Assembly: GCA_021413735.1 (NCBI GenBank) | Contig: JAIOPV010000220.1 | Location: forward strand, 1-46,706 | DNA from: Planctomycetota bacterium | Lineage (GTDB): Bacteria > Planctomycetota > Planctomycetia > Gemmatales > Gemmataceae | Length of the DNA stretch: 46,706 nucleotides | Direction: 5' to 3' | Part shown: one piece after another, positions 35,401-43,277 of the stretch | How positions within the stretch are numbered: the stretch's first letter is position 1 | Layout of the letters: each line of letters opens with the position of its first letter | The notes under the pieces: model-generated | The model's input: only the letters and a program-made list of their open reading frames with translations | The model's database searches: none | Told to the model about the DNA's origin: nothing | Translations under genes and position numbers: made by a program

Positions 35401-36106
35401 CAACGATCTCGACGGGCGAGTCTGTCCAGATGTCTGGGCCAGTGAGCGGTGGCGCACCTGCTGGTACCTTTGGATCGCGGTAGAACAACGGCCCAACAGT
35501 TCGCAACACGAGCCGACGGTTTGGGTCGGCGGATCGCTGGTTGTTCGTGACGTGAACCTTTCCTTCTCGCTTGAACGCATCCTGAACTGCTTGCTCGGCG
35601 TCGCTGATGAGTTCCAGCCGAACGAGCTTTGCGTTGTTCATTTCGGTCGCGGACTGAATCACGCGGTCGAACTCCAGCACCGCCCGGTCGGAGTGGATCG
35701 TACTGACTTCGGTGACTTCGCCGGGTTGTTGCAGGTGTTTCGGGCGCGGCTTGCTGAACATCGCCACGCTGAACGGCGACAGCATAATGCGATTGGAGTT
35801 CGGGTTGCTCGGCAGGCTACCCGCGGCGATGACCATTGTGGTATCGCCCTGCTGAAAGCGGAGTTGGTTTGGGTAGTGCGTCGGTTCCGTTTCGGGACAT
35901 TTATCGCCGAACGCCTGCTTGATGAGTTCGATTGTCGGCGAGGTCAGTCGTTCTGGTGGCTGGAATGTTCCATCCGATGCAATGAGCATCTTCGGCGGAA
36001 GGATGGGCAGGCCATCGAGCCAGCCGAACATCTGCGCGTAAATGAGGTACGCCGCCGCGAACGCAGCAAATCCGCCGACCAATAAAAGGATTCGCCGCGG
36101 ATTCAT
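32462..36106 (-). CDS. Giant envelope protein at the lptC-lptA position of a Kdo locus
   Basis: The 1214-residue protein has one N-terminal membrane anchor (ILLLVGGFAAFAAAYLIYAQ, residues about 6-25), with the rest predicted periplasmic. The body is beta-rich, with repeated segments such as SDRAVLEFDRVI, VLIDQLHNLAVIEGRGSLVMP and VSWVTCHTLQVNFDRPVYL that recall OstA/LptA-type strands, broken by Pro/Ala-rich linkers (about 290-310, 650-670, 710-800). It follows kdsC by 16 bp, in the place where enterobacteria have lptC-lptA. I infer an LPS-transport bridge protein in which LptC- and LptA-like parts are joined and expanded. No clear family match can be claimed from sequence alone. Confidence 0.6.
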   Translation of the reverse strand: MNPRRILLLVGGFAAFAAAYLIYAQMFGWLDGLPILPPKMLIASDGTFQPPERLTSPTIELIKQAFGDKCPETEPTHYPNQLRFQQGDTTMVIAAGSLPSNPNSNRIMLSPFSVAMFSKPRPKHLQQPGEVTEVSTIHSDRAVLEFDRVIQSATEMNNAKLVRLELISDAEQAVQDAFKREGKVHVTNNQRSADPNRRLVLRTVGPLFYRDPKVPAGAPPLTGPDIWTDSPVEIVDRSNLPRQPGEPAAAAPATAEEVRNDTAVAAILGGKRLPPPTITAVGMRVYLEQQNQPGKPPAPKKPAGSGPAGVGGVQRVEFTENVVMNLWVDGGQGLVGSGDGKSAVAAETTSAMSAVGGGFINGANVARAFGRDLLQVETRGPFVYDSQKNLARFDVLPLADPNLRNDVQVTKVASRPGRQTLFSQVLEIEFEGSPEATPAGSTPTTVALKPAGNPATAAPGQGPGSSKFKRLHAWTYTQGRFLTVSSDGDQLEAYGQDLTHDTVLSRTRLTGSPLYAIQQRNVLTAGAAKQPAVLIIDQPPNPPELAAQPRRNQATVIGPGRVEIFDAASNTTSITASWLTSMVQSKEKANDLELDLYTFTDGAKFEDVKSDFWLKGKVLKLWLAPTPSATTPSASATPAAASSAAPARNQPHRLQALGDVTGHSADMDIEQSDHLNTLFRDVPPPAVEPPPVAPVAKGPVNPMVAPTPTPTPAPKEPEKPKPPLKLRARTIETWVVRYPQPKPPGQPAVAPKPAPAQPGARGTEQTSGGMKYQLDKARCEGMVSVHQDPADATKPRGTDILGSRMLIDSTPDGSILTVFGWDDRPGEVHNEGTSLIGPKVLIDQLHNLAVIEGRGSLVMPTSSDLSGNSLKQPEVIVIHFRDGMKFQGAKKVADFFGKVTAAQGVSWVTCHTLQVNFDRPVYLSQANRPKPVPGAKPEEGPKLDVVYCYPAPGDAADSPQEKQVYFNQVDTDPISNRPIRRQQIIARELTLRAQARESGNAEPYKLLLAAGPGEVRTWQPGSKDDGPAGPVASQPAVNPMEAQPAAPPEMKLTIIRFAGRMIGKDKGAVYKEATFLDPVEVFDIPTDNPELQLERHKMPPRSTFLSCAKQLVVWSHTKPKEPTEQHMKATGNAYMRNDEYDGWGETIEVIGKLVTFEGMESVPARIKSRFTGNDQTGKKIKFDRATNHYTVEGSVGGTLTESPGPAKKNPSPKK

Positions 36107-36122
36107 GCCACCTCGGCCTCCG

Positions 36123-36647
36123 TCAGCCAGCGAACCGGCCGACTACTTCGTCCCAAACACCTTGCAGCTTCAACAGCCATTCGATCGCGTCGCGAACCGC
36201 CCCATGACCACCCGGAACAGCCGTGACATAGTGTGCAATCGCCCGCAGTTCCGGGCACGCATCTGCGACAGCAATCGCCAGCCCGACTCGCTTCAGCACG
36301 GGCACGTCTGGCAGATCGTCGCCGATGGCACACACTTGCTCGGGCCGCAGTCCCGTTTCGGCAAGCACAGCCTCGAACGCTGGCAACTTCTCGTGCCGAC
36401 CCTGCAAAACAGGAGCGATGCCGAGTTCTGCTGCTCGTCGTTCGACCGCCTTTGAACTTCGCCCAGATACGATGGCCGCCCGCTTACCCGAGTTCTGCCA
36501 CAACTTCAACCCCGAGCCGTCGCGAACGTGGAACCGCTTGATCTCGGCACCCGCATCGGTGTACACGATGCTGCCGTCAGTCAACACGCCGTCCACGTCG
36601 AGCAGCAAGAGTTCGATCTTCGCAGCACGTTCAGCTAAGTCAGGCAT
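36123..36647 (-). CDS. kdsC: 3-deoxy-D-manno-octulosonate-8-phosphate phosphatase
   Basis: The 174-residue HAD phosphatase has the KdsC-type first motif LLLDVDGVLTDGSIVY (about residues 13-28), KRFHVRDGSGLKLWQ, AIVSGRSSKAVERRAAELG, the Lys of RHEKLPAFEAVL and the last acidic motif CAIGDDLPDVPVL (about 106-118). It has no cap domain, as expected. It removes phosphate from Kdo-8-phosphate to give Kdo for the LPS core. It lies 6 bp after kdsD and 16 bp before the giant envelope gene, so the three form one operon. Confidence 0.93.
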   Translation of the reverse strand: MPDLAERAAKIELLLLDVDGVLTDGSIVYTDAGAEIKRFHVRDGSGLKLWQNSGKRAAIVSGRSSKAVERRAAELGIAPVLQGRHEKLPAFEAVLAETGLRPEQVCAIGDDLPDVPVLKRVGLAIAVADACPELRAIAHYVTAVPGGHGAVRDAIEWLLKLQGVWDEVVGRFAG

Positions 36648-36653
36648 GGTAGT

Positions 36654-37697
36654 TTACGCTGTCTTCCGTTCCGCCAGACGCAGCACCGGACGGCTTTCGG
36701 CACCGCCAGCAGCGGCTTCCAGGCCAATCAGATCGGTTATGTCGAGCATGCCGACTGGGCGAGATTCCGAATCCACCACTGGCAGTTCGCTGATCTTTCG
36801 GCTCTTGAGCAAGTCGAGCGCTTCCCCAAGGCGAGCATCGGGCCCAATCACAGCGGGGTGCCGCGTCATGACCCGCTCGATTGGCGAATCCAGCGCATCA
36901 TCCTGACGAGACTCGAACAGCCTTGCGAGATCGCTGTCAGTGAACAACCCCGTGAGTTGACCAGTCGCGTTGGTCAGCATGATTGCACCGGTTCGCCGAC
37001 CTGTGTGGCGCACCCTCGCGAAGACCGTGCGAACGGTGTCGGTGTCGGGAGCGATGCGAAGTTCGTGGCCGTGTCGCATGCACTCCGAAACCGTCGCGAG
37101 CCTGCGGCCAAGGCTGCCGCCAGGGTGGAAGCGTGCGAACTGCTCTGGCGTGAATTGACGTTGTTCCAGCATCGAGAATGCAAGTGCGTCGCCGAGCGCG
37201 ATCATGATTGTCGTGCTGGTGCTCGGTGCGAGTGCCATCGGGCACACTTCCGTGATTTGCCCATACACGATGGCCGCGTCGACGCTGCGGGCAACGGTGC
37301 TTCGCACGTTACCGGTGATGGCCGCCAGCCCAGAGGAGAGCTTGCGAAGCGGGTTCAGCAATCGGATGAGTTCGTCGGATTCGCCGCTGTGCGAGAGGAT
37401 GAGTGCGACATCGTCTGGGTGAACCATGCCGAGGTCGCCGTGAATGGCACGGGTCGCGTCGAGGATGTAGGCCCGAGTGCCGGTTGAGTTCAGGGTGCCG
37501 GCGATTTTCTGGCCGACGTCAGCAGATTTGCCAACGCCAATGACAGCAATGCGGCCACGACAGCCGTAGAGCAACTCGACCACGGCATCGAAGCCATCGT
37601 CGAGGCGATCAGCGACAACCGCGAGCGACGAAGCCTCAGCACGGAGGATGCGGCTCGCGAATGCACGGCAATTGAACTGGCTTGTGGGCGGGGTCAT
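36654..37697 (-). CDS. kdsD: Arabinose-5-phosphate isomerase
   Basis: The 347-residue protein has an SIS sugar-isomerase domain (about residues 35-185; IAVIGVGKSADVGQKIAGTLNSTGT, IHGDLGMV, LILSHSGESDELI) and two CBS domains (about 205-330; ends VVDSESRPVGMLDITDLIGLEAA). It converts ribulose-5-phosphate to arabinose-5-phosphate, the first committed step toward Kdo. ATG at 37697 is chosen for its AAGGACG ribosome site 7-8 bp upstream; the frame is open to 37772 without support. It heads the kdsD-kdsC-giant gene operon. The region 37698-38029 upstream carries repeat R4 copy B and presumably the promoter. Confidence 0.92.
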   Translation of the reverse strand: MTPPTSQFNCRAFASRILRAEASSLAVVADRLDDGFDAVVELLYGCRGRIAVIGVGKSADVGQKIAGTLNSTGTRAYILDATRAIHGDLGMVHPDDVALILSHSGESDELIRLLNPLRKLSSGLAAITGNVRSTVARSVDAAIVYGQITEVCPMALAPSTSTTIMIALGDALAFSMLEQRQFTPEQFARFHPGGSLGRRLATVSECMRHGHELRIAPDTDTVRTVFARVRHTGRRTGAIMLTNATGQLTGLFTDSDLARLFESRQDDALDSPIERVMTRHPAVIGPDARLGEALDLLKSRKISELPVVDSESRPVGMLDITDLIGLEAAAGGAESRPVLRLAERKTA

Positions 37698-37818
37698 GGG
37701 CACGTCCTTGTGCCGGGTGGTGCGCGTCAGATCAGGAGAGATAGCCACAGTTCGCCGGAAATGCAACCGCAACGCGAAGCGTTAAACTGGGCGAATTCCT
37801 GACGAACGATCACCACTG

Positions 37819-37999
37819 TGTCAAGGAAACCCAAGCGGTTTCCGCGATTCTCTTGATTCCGGACGACATGCATACCCCATACCCGGAACCAACGAAAACG
37901 CGCCCGGAACCATCATTTCAGCCCCGGAACCAGCCACTCTCGACCGGAAGAAATACCATCAGAGCATCGCGTTACGAACATATCTTGTTTAGGGCAATC
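37819..37999 (+). repeat. Dispersed repeat R4, copy B (GGAACC boxes)
   Basis: It starts TGTCAAGGA, has GGAACC boxes at 37885, 37906 and 37926 (spacing 21 and 20 bp), then GGAAGAAATACCATCAGA. It is homologous to copy A and in the opposite orientation, so the two copies face away from the operon between them. It fills most of the gap between kdsD and the flavin reductase gene. Confidence 0.8.
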
Positions 38000-38029
38000 T
38001 GCTTGCGATCTTTCTGCGGTCGCAGACCA

Positions 38030-39103
38030 TTACCAAGCCCGCCCGTATTGCACGGGAGCCATTCCGTCTGTCTTCATGCCCAACTCTCGGGCGGCACGCA
38101 CTGGCCAGTACGGTTCCCGCAACATCTCGCGAGCCATGAACACCATGTCGGCCTGACCACTTCGCAGGATCGTCTCGGCCTGATGCGGTTCCGTAATCAT
38201 TCCGACGGCAGCGGTCGCGATCTTGCTCTGCCTTCGAATCGCTTCCGCGAAGCTCGTCTGATAGCCGGGTCCGACGGGAATCTTCGCGGTCGGCGAAATG
38301 CCACCCGAACTGCAGTCGATCAGATCCACTCCGAGCACCCGCAGACTCACCGCGAGCCGGACCGAATCTTCGATGGACCAACCGCCGGGCACCCAGTCAC
38401 TGCACGACAACCGCACGAGCAGCGGGAAGTCAGCGGGGAGTATGCCGCGAAGTTCCTTCACGACCCGCAGAAGGAAGCGGGCACGATTCTCGAACGAGCC
38501 GCCGTAGTCGTCGGTGCGACGATTCGAGATCGGCGACAGGAAGCTGTGGAAGAGGTAGCCGTGTGCCGCGTGTACTTCGATGAGCCGGAAACCTGCGTCG
38601 ATCGCTCGCCGAGCCGCACTTCTCCAATCCTCGCAGATGCGGTCGATCTCAGCGATCGTGAGTTGCCTTGGTGTTGGGTAGCCTTCGGCAAATGCCTGAT
38701 TGCCAACGCCCACGGATTGCCAACCGCCCTTCTCCGTCGAAACGGCTTTGCCGCCCTTCCACGGGGCATCGGTCGAGGCTTTCCATCCTGCGTGAGCAAG
38801 CTGAACTCCGGGCACGGCTCCTTGTGCCGCCACAAAACTTGCGATCTTTCGCCATGCTTCGGTGTGAGCGTCTTTCCAGATGCCGGTGTCGCCTGGGGAA
38901 ATGCGGCCATCCGCCGAGACTGCTGTGGCCTCGGCCATCACCAACCCGGCACCGCCAACCGCTCGCGAACCGAGATGAACGAAGTGCCAATCGCCGACCG
39001 TTCCATCGTCGCAACTGTACTGGCACATCGGCGAGACACCGATGCGATTGCGAAACGTGACGGAACGGAGTGTGAACGGCTCGAATAGTAACGGCGTGTG
39101 CAT
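38030..39103 (-). CDS. Old Yellow Enzyme family NADPH dehydrogenase (YqjM/NamA-like)
   Basis: The 357-residue TIM-barrel flavoprotein has the YqjM-type features: LLFEPFTLRSVTFRNRIGVSPMCQYSCDDG with the active-site Cys (about 27), GLVMAEATAV, GVQLAHAGWKAS, the substrate-binding VHAAHGYLFHSFLSPISNRR (about 185-205) and DDYGGSFENRARF. It reduces activated C=C bonds with NADPH and FMN in the cytoplasm. It lies downstream of the DUF413-like gene on the same strand, separated by a 33-bp palindrome that may end transcription. Its physiological substrate is unknown. Confidence 0.92.
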   Translation of the reverse strand: MHTPLLFEPFTLRSVTFRNRIGVSPMCQYSCDDGTVGDWHFVHLGSRAVGGAGLVMAEATAVSADGRISPGDTGIWKDAHTEAWRKIASFVAAQGAVPGVQLAHAGWKASTDAPWKGGKAVSTEKGGWQSVGVGNQAFAEGYPTPRQLTIAEIDRICEDWRSAARRAIDAGFRLIEVHAAHGYLFHSFLSPISNRRTDDYGGSFENRARFLLRVVKELRGILPADFPLLVRLSCSDWVPGGWSIEDSVRLAVSLRVLGVDLIDCSSGGISPTAKIPVGPGYQTSFAEAIRRQSKIATAAVGMITEPHQAETILRSGQADMVFMAREMLREPYWPVRAARELGMKTDGMAPVQYGRAW

Positions 39104-39191
39104 GTGAACCTCGGGCGGCTGACCGGAATGGGAACCGCATCCGAGACGAGATACCGACCGAACTGCGAGGTGCTTTCACATCAACGTCGGG

Positions 39192-39224
39192 CGCTTGCGG
39201 CTTCGCACTGCGAAGCCGCAAGCG
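39192..39224. terminator. 33-bp palindrome related to R2
   Basis: CGCTTGCGGCTTCGCA (39192-39207) pairs exactly with 39209-39224, single-base loop. The outer part CGCTTGCGGC is shared with the R2 palindromes at 7192 and 15662. Its place after the DUF413-like gene and before the reductase gene suits a terminator or transcript-stabilising hairpin. Confidence 0.6.
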
Positions 39225-39239
39225 GCGAAACCCGAACCC

Positions 39240-39584
39240 TTACCACCAGCAACGATCCGCATCAAACTCCACCATGCCATAGTCCTGCGGGGGCGACGGC
39301 GGTGCCTTCTCCTTCTCCCCTTGCTCGAACTCCCGACGGGCCTTCAACCGCACCCACGCTCGCTCTGCAATTGACCTGGGTTCCGCCTCCTCGCAATCGA
39401 CGAGCAGGAAGTGCTTCTGCTCGGCAGTGGTTGGTCGAACCGTTCCCGCCGCGAGCGCTTCCATCACGTTGCCTTGCTCCAGCAAAGCCTCAATTTCGTC
39501 AGGATGGAAAACGGACGTCGAGCAGCGGAATACGAAAGGCTGAACCTGTTCAGTATTCATGTTGCGAGAGGTTTTGGACTTCAT
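39240..39584 (-). CDS. DUF413 (MaoP-like) domain protein
   Basis: The 114-residue protein has a central part, FHPDEIEALLEQGNVMEALAAG, then TTAEQKHFLLVDCEE and SIAERAWVRL, that follows the DUF413 pattern known from E. coli YifE/MaoP (FTxxEAxLLExxGxxFxxLxxG, PxTxEExxFVxVCxGE, PxTxxExxW). MaoP organises the Ori macrodomain in enterobacteria; that role cannot be transferred to a planctomycete. The C-terminus is acidic and ends RCWW. ATG at 39584 has GGAG about 8 bp upstream, better than the inner ATG at 39560. The match is from memory and moderate. Confidence 0.6.
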   Translation of the reverse strand: MKSKTSRNMNTEQVQPFVFRCSTSVFHPDEIEALLEQGNVMEALAAGTVRPTTAEQKHFLLVDCEEAEPRSIAERAWVRLKARREFEQGEKEKAPPSPPQDYGMVEFDADRCWW

Positions 39585-39979
39585 GTCTGCTCCGAGTGGC
39601 GGTCAAGAGGATTGGGGGATCGAAGCACTCAAGGAATTCAAGAATTCTCCGTGGGCTCGGTTCAGTTCTCGGTACAGGTAAGCTACTTTACCTCTGACTC
39701 ACGCGACTCCATAGCGAGAATCCTGAATCTGCGAACCACCTCCCTCGGAGACCGCTCCTCCCAACTTGAACAATTCCTCACGGAACCTCTCGCTCCGACC
39801 GCTCCGACGGTCCAATTCAAGCGGTTTGCGCCGTCATCGTGATTGCACTCTGCGTAGCGTGCGACTCGCTTCGGGAACCGTGTCTTTGTGCTTCGGATTA
39901 TTTGCCAGTCCGTGTTCTCGGGGGCATCATACACCGTCTCCGAAGTTGGCGCACATTCCTACATACAAGGAGGTCTGTC

Positions 39980-40675
39980 GTGAAAGTGCGTGCCCTGTTC
40001 CCACTCGCCGCCGCTGCTGGTTTCTGGCTCGCCGGCCCGACTCAGGCTCAGCAACCTGCTGCCCTTCCGGTCGCAGTTGCGAATCCGAATCAATCCCTCG
40101 CTGATAGCGTCGCTTCCCGTCTGCGTGCGACATCCGCCGCGGACGGTGCAGATGTCAATATCTCGTGTCAAGACGGTAGCGTTACCCTCATGGGTTCCGC
40201 TAAAGATGCCGCACAACGAAGTGCGATCATTCGCGAAGTCCAGGGTGTGTCGGGCGTGGTTCTGGTCCGCAACGGTATCCGTGTCAGCACGGACGTCGTT
40301 CAGGTTCAGGACACCGCACCGCCGATTACCGCCCCGGTCGCGCCGTACCCGCTTGCACCGCAGGGTGGCCCTCCTGGTGGTAACCCAATCGTTGAGCCGG
40401 TCCCGCTGGGCACTCCTGGGCAATACTCGCCGGACATGCAGGCTCCGAACCTGCCGCCGTACGCCTGGCCGACCTACGCTCCTTACAACAACGTAAGCCG
40501 CGTCGGTTACCCGACCGCGTACCCTTACAACGCCTTCCCGTTCATCGGCCCGTACTACCCATTCCCGAAGGTTCCGCTCGGCTGGCGGAAAGTGACCCTC
40601 GAATGGGACGACGGCCACTGGTACATCGGCCGCAACTCCGCTCCCCAGGATTACTGGCGTGTGAAGTTCTGGTGA
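39980..40675 (+). CDS. Secreted BON-domain protein
   Basis: The 231-residue product has a signal peptide (VRALFPLAAAAGFWLAGPTQAQ) and one BON domain (about residues 35-105; SLADSVASRLRATS, VNISCQDGSVTLMGSAKDAAQR and VSGVVLVRNGIRV). A Pro/Tyr-rich region (about 110-195, many PY pairs) and a small C-terminal block (WRKVTLEWDDGHWYIGRNSAPQ) follow. BON domains bind phospholipid or other envelope partners; the protein is likely periplasmic. GTG at 39980 has a perfect AAGGAGG 7 bp upstream. The preceding 395 bp (39585-39979) hold no supported gene, only a short hairpin (AGGTAA..TTTACCT at 39676-39693). Confidence 0.85.
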   Translation: MKVRALFPLAAAAGFWLAGPTQAQQPAALPVAVANPNQSLADSVASRLRATSAADGADVNISCQDGSVTLMGSAKDAAQRSAIIREVQGVSGVVLVRNGIRVSTDVVQVQDTAPPITAPVAPYPLAPQGGPPGGNPIVEPVPLGTPGQYSPDMQAPNLPPYAWPTYAPYNNVSRVGYPTAYPYNAFPFIGPYYPFPKVPLGWRKVTLEWDDGHWYIGRNSAPQDYWRVKFW

Positions 40676-40717
40676 TCCTTGGTGTTTCGTGTTTCGTGTT
40701 TAGTTTGAAGAATCAAC

Positions 40718-40751
40718 GCCCCCGACCTTCGCAATCGCGGATGTCGGGGGC
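40718..40751 (+). terminator. Terminator hairpin after the BON-domain gene
   Basis: GCCCCCGAC (40718-40726) pairs with GTCGGGGGC (40743-40751), followed by TTGCATTTTC on the plus strand, a modest T-rich tail. It is flanked by AT-richer inverted GTGTTTCGTGTTT and AAACACGAAACAC-type motifs (40682-40830). Confidence 0.7.
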
Positions 40752-40877
40752 TTGCATTTTCATCTGCGTTCAAATTCCGACCAACCACCGCACACACAAA
40801 ACACGAAACACCTAACACAAAACACGAACAGGCAACCGGCCTTGCCTCCGACCCACCTTCGCGCCAACAATTCACGC

Positions 40878-42890
40878 ATGGACATCCGCAAAGTTCTCGG
40901 CCCGGATGGGCTGGTCTCCAAAAAGTGGCCGGGGTTCGAGTCGCGACCCCAACAACTCGACATGGCCGATGCCGTGGCGGAAGCGCTTGGAGAGAAGCAG
41001 AAATTGCTCGTCGAAGCCGGCACAGGTGTCGGCAAGTCGTTCGCGTATCTCGTGCCCGCGATTCAAGCCGTCACGAGCAAGAAGGATTTCAAGGTCGTCA
41101 TCTCGACACACACGATCAGTCTGCAAGAGCAACTCATTCGGAAGGATTTGCCGTTCCTGCAATCGATCATGCCCGGCGACTTCCGGCCCGTGCTCGTGAA
41201 GGGTCGCGGAAACTACCTCAGCATTCGCCGACTGCGAGCCGCCCAGAGTAAGGCTACTTCGCTCCTCGAAACTGCCGCCGGGGTCGATCAACTCATTCAG
41301 ATTGGGCGTTGGTCGCGTCAAACCACCGACGGCAGCAAATCCGACCTGCCGATTCAGCCGTATGAGCCCGTGTGGGATCTCGTGCAAAGCGACAGCTCCA
41401 ACTGCCTCGGGCGAAAGTGTCCGACGCACGCGGAGTGCTTCTACTTCCAGGCTCGCAAGCGAGTCTTCGGCGCGAACATCCTCGTCGTGAACCACGCCCT
41501 GTTCTTCGCGGACCTCGCACTCAGGCGAACCGGCGGCGGCTTGCTTCCCGACTACAACGCCGTGATCTTCGACGAAGCCCACACGCTCGAAGATGTCGCG
41601 GCCGACTACCTCGGCATCGCGGTTTCGCAGGGCGGCGTCGAGTATGTACTGAATCAGTTGCTCGCGCCGCGAACGCAGAAGGGGATTCTCGCGATCCTCG
41701 GCGACGGCGATGCTGTTGCACAACTCGAAGCAACCCGCCAAGCGTCGGAGAAGTTTTTCCTGGCCGTGTATCAGTGGCACATTGGACAGCCGAAGGGCAC
41801 CGGCCGCGTGCGGGAAGCCGGCATCGTGCCGGATCATCTTTCCGAGGAGTTGAAGAAGCTCGCGACACAACTGCACGAACTCGCGAAGGGTCGTGACGCG
41901 GAAGAAGAGCGCCTCGAACTCACAAGTCGTGGCGACCGCCTGCTGAACATGGCGAAGTCGATCAAGGAATGGCTGCGTCAGGATCTCAGTGGGCAGGTGT
42001 ACTGGGTCGAAGTGAAGCCGGGCCGAGTGCCGCGTGTGTCGTTGGCGAGCGCTCCGGTCGAGGTCGGCGAAGCATTGAAGCAGCAACTCTACGACCGCGT
42101 GCCGACGGTGGTTCTCACTTCCGCGACGCTCTCGGCTGCTGGCGACGAATCCGGGTTCAAGCTGTTTCAGAAGCGCCTTGGCCTCGAAGAAGCGGAGACG
42201 AAGCAACTCGGCAGTCCGTTCGACTATCAGAAGCAGGCCGAGCTTTATCTGTTCAAGACGATGCCGGACCCGTCGGCGATGGCGGCGAAGTACGAGGAAG
42301 AAGTCCTGGCGCGGCTTCCCGAATATGTGGCGAAGACGCAGGGCCGGGCTTTCGTGCTGTTCACGAGTTACGCGTTCCTGAACCGTGCTGCAGAAAAGCT
42401 TGGCGGCTTTTTCGCACGCAACGGATACACGCTGTTCACCCAGGGGACGGGGCTTCCCGCACCGAAGTTGTTGGAACAGTTCCGCGAGGCGAAGAAGGGT
42501 ATTCTCTTCGGCGTCGATAGTTTCTGGCAGGGCGTCGATGTGCGTGGCGAAGCGCTCTCGAATGTGATTATCACGAAGTTGCCGTTCGCAGTGCCCGACC
42601 GACCGTTGACCGAGGCACGCCTCGAAGCGATTCAGTCAGCGGGCGGCAATCCGTTCATGGACTATCAGGTGCCGCAAGCGGTCATCAAGTTGAAGCAGGG
42701 TTTTGGTCGGCTGATTCGCACGGCGACCGACACGGGCATCGTGGTGCTGTTCGACCCACGAGTGCTGACGAAGCCCTACGGCAAGGTGTTCCTGGATGCG
42801 TTGCCAGACGCGAAGCGATTCATCGACGGCGTGGAAGTGTCGGTGAGCGAAGCGAAGCCGCCGAAGGGGCGAAAAGCCAGGGCAGGGTAA
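40878..42890 (+). CDS. DinG-family superfamily 2 helicase
   Basis: The 670-residue helicase has Walker [17 protein letters not shown] (about residues 46-61), [11 protein letters not shown], the DEAH box [13 protein letters not shown] (about 230), [13 protein letters not shown] and C-terminal [26 protein letters not shown] plus [22 protein letters not shown]. Fe-S cluster cysteines are seen at 176, 181 and 187 ([13 protein letters not shown]), with spacing like E. coli DinG. The expected first ligand after GRGNYL is Ser115 rather than Cys. No N-terminal exonuclease domain. It should unwind DNA (5'-3' in the family), for repair or R-loop removal. ATG at 40878 is the only start that fits the family. 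Confidence 0.87.
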   Translation: MDIRKVLGPDGLVSKKWPGFESRPQQLDMADAVAEALGEKQKLLVEAGTGVGKSFAYLVPAIQAVTSKKDFKVVISTHTISLQEQLIRKDLPFLQSIMPGDFRPVLVKGRGNYLSIRRLRAAQSKATSLLETAAGVDQLIQIGRWSRQTTDGSKSDLPIQPYEPVWDLVQSDSSNCLGRKCPTHAECFYFQARKRVFGANILVVNHALFFADLALRRTGGGLLPDYNAVIFDEAHTLEDVAADYLGIAVSQGGVEYVLNQLLAPRTQKGILAILGDGDAVAQLEATRQASEKFFLAVYQWHIGQPKGTGRVREAGIVPDHLSEELKKLATQLHELAKGRDAEEERLELTSRGDRLLNMAKSIKEWLRQDLSGQVYWVEVKPGRVPRVSLASAPVEVGEALKQQLYDRVPTVVLTSATLSAAGDESGFKLFQKRLGLEEAETKQLGSPFDYQKQAELYLFKTMPDPSAMAAKYEEEVLARLPEYVAKTQGRAFVLFTSYAFLNRAAEKLGGFFARNGYTLFTQGTGLPAPKLLEQFREAKKGILFGVDSFWQGVDVRGEALSNVIITKLPFAVPDRPLTEARLEAIQSAGGNPFMDYQVPQAVIKLKQGFGRLIRTATDTGIVVLFDPRVLTKPYGKVFLDALPDAKRFIDGVEVSVSEAKPPKGRKARAG

Positions 42891-42896
42891 ACCCAA

Positions 42897-43011
42897 GAAA
42901 ACCAGTTAGCCGCACGATTGAAACCCGATCAAAACACGATTCAAACAAAATTCAGATCTTTGTTTTGATCATGTCTTGATCGGGTTTCAATCGTGCGGCC
43001 AACTGGTTTTC
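42897..43011. terminator. R5 inverted repeat between convergent genes
   Basis: A left arm from GAAAACCAGTTAGCCGCACG (42897) pairs over about 36 bp with the right arm ending at 43011, loop about 43 bp with AT-rich sequence. It lies between the dinG-like gene (ends 42890) and the small HTH-like gene (ends 43024), so it can end both transcripts. The right arm recurs upstream of pgm (28812-28853). Confidence 0.75.
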
Positions 43012-43023
43012 GAGATTTCTGCT

Positions 43024-43212
43024 TCACGAATCGAGCGGTGGCCACTGGGCATCAAGCCCCTCTTTCTCGATCACCTGTACCTGTGCTGGCGTGATGCCAT
43101 ATTCAGCCGCGACGTGCTTGTGCGACGCCGCAACCTTCAAGCCGCCATCCTGTGCTGCAACGATTGCCGCGAAGACGTCACGACGACGTTCTTCGGGAAG
43201 TGCTTCTGCCAT
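43024..43212 (-). CDS. Small HTH-like protein
   Basis: The 62-residue protein, MAEALPEERRRDVFAAIVAA onward, has two helices that look like a helix-turn-helix: SHKHVAAEYGITPAQVQVIEKEG (about residues 32-54), ending DAQWPPLDS. Such mini proteins with a WPPL end appear in planctomycete genomes as far as I recall, without known function. ATG at 43212 with GGAG 8 bp upstream is preferred to the longer frame start at 43254. It lies 65 bp downstream of the ABC-F gene on the same strand, so it may be co-transcribed. DNA binding is inferred from the helix pattern only. Confidence 0.65.
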   Translation of the reverse strand: MAEALPEERRRDVFAAIVAAQDGGLKVAASHKHVAAEYGITPAQVQVIEKEGLDAQWPPLDS

Positions 43213-43277
43213 AGGTATTCTCCGAATGAGTAGTTGTTTTCCTATTTCGCCCAATTCGCCTTGTTGAGTTCAGCGAA

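Noticed and set aside
39683..39934. An 83-codon minus-strand frame upstream of the BON-domain gene
   Set aside because: No ribosome site, no motif, and odd composition; treated as chance.
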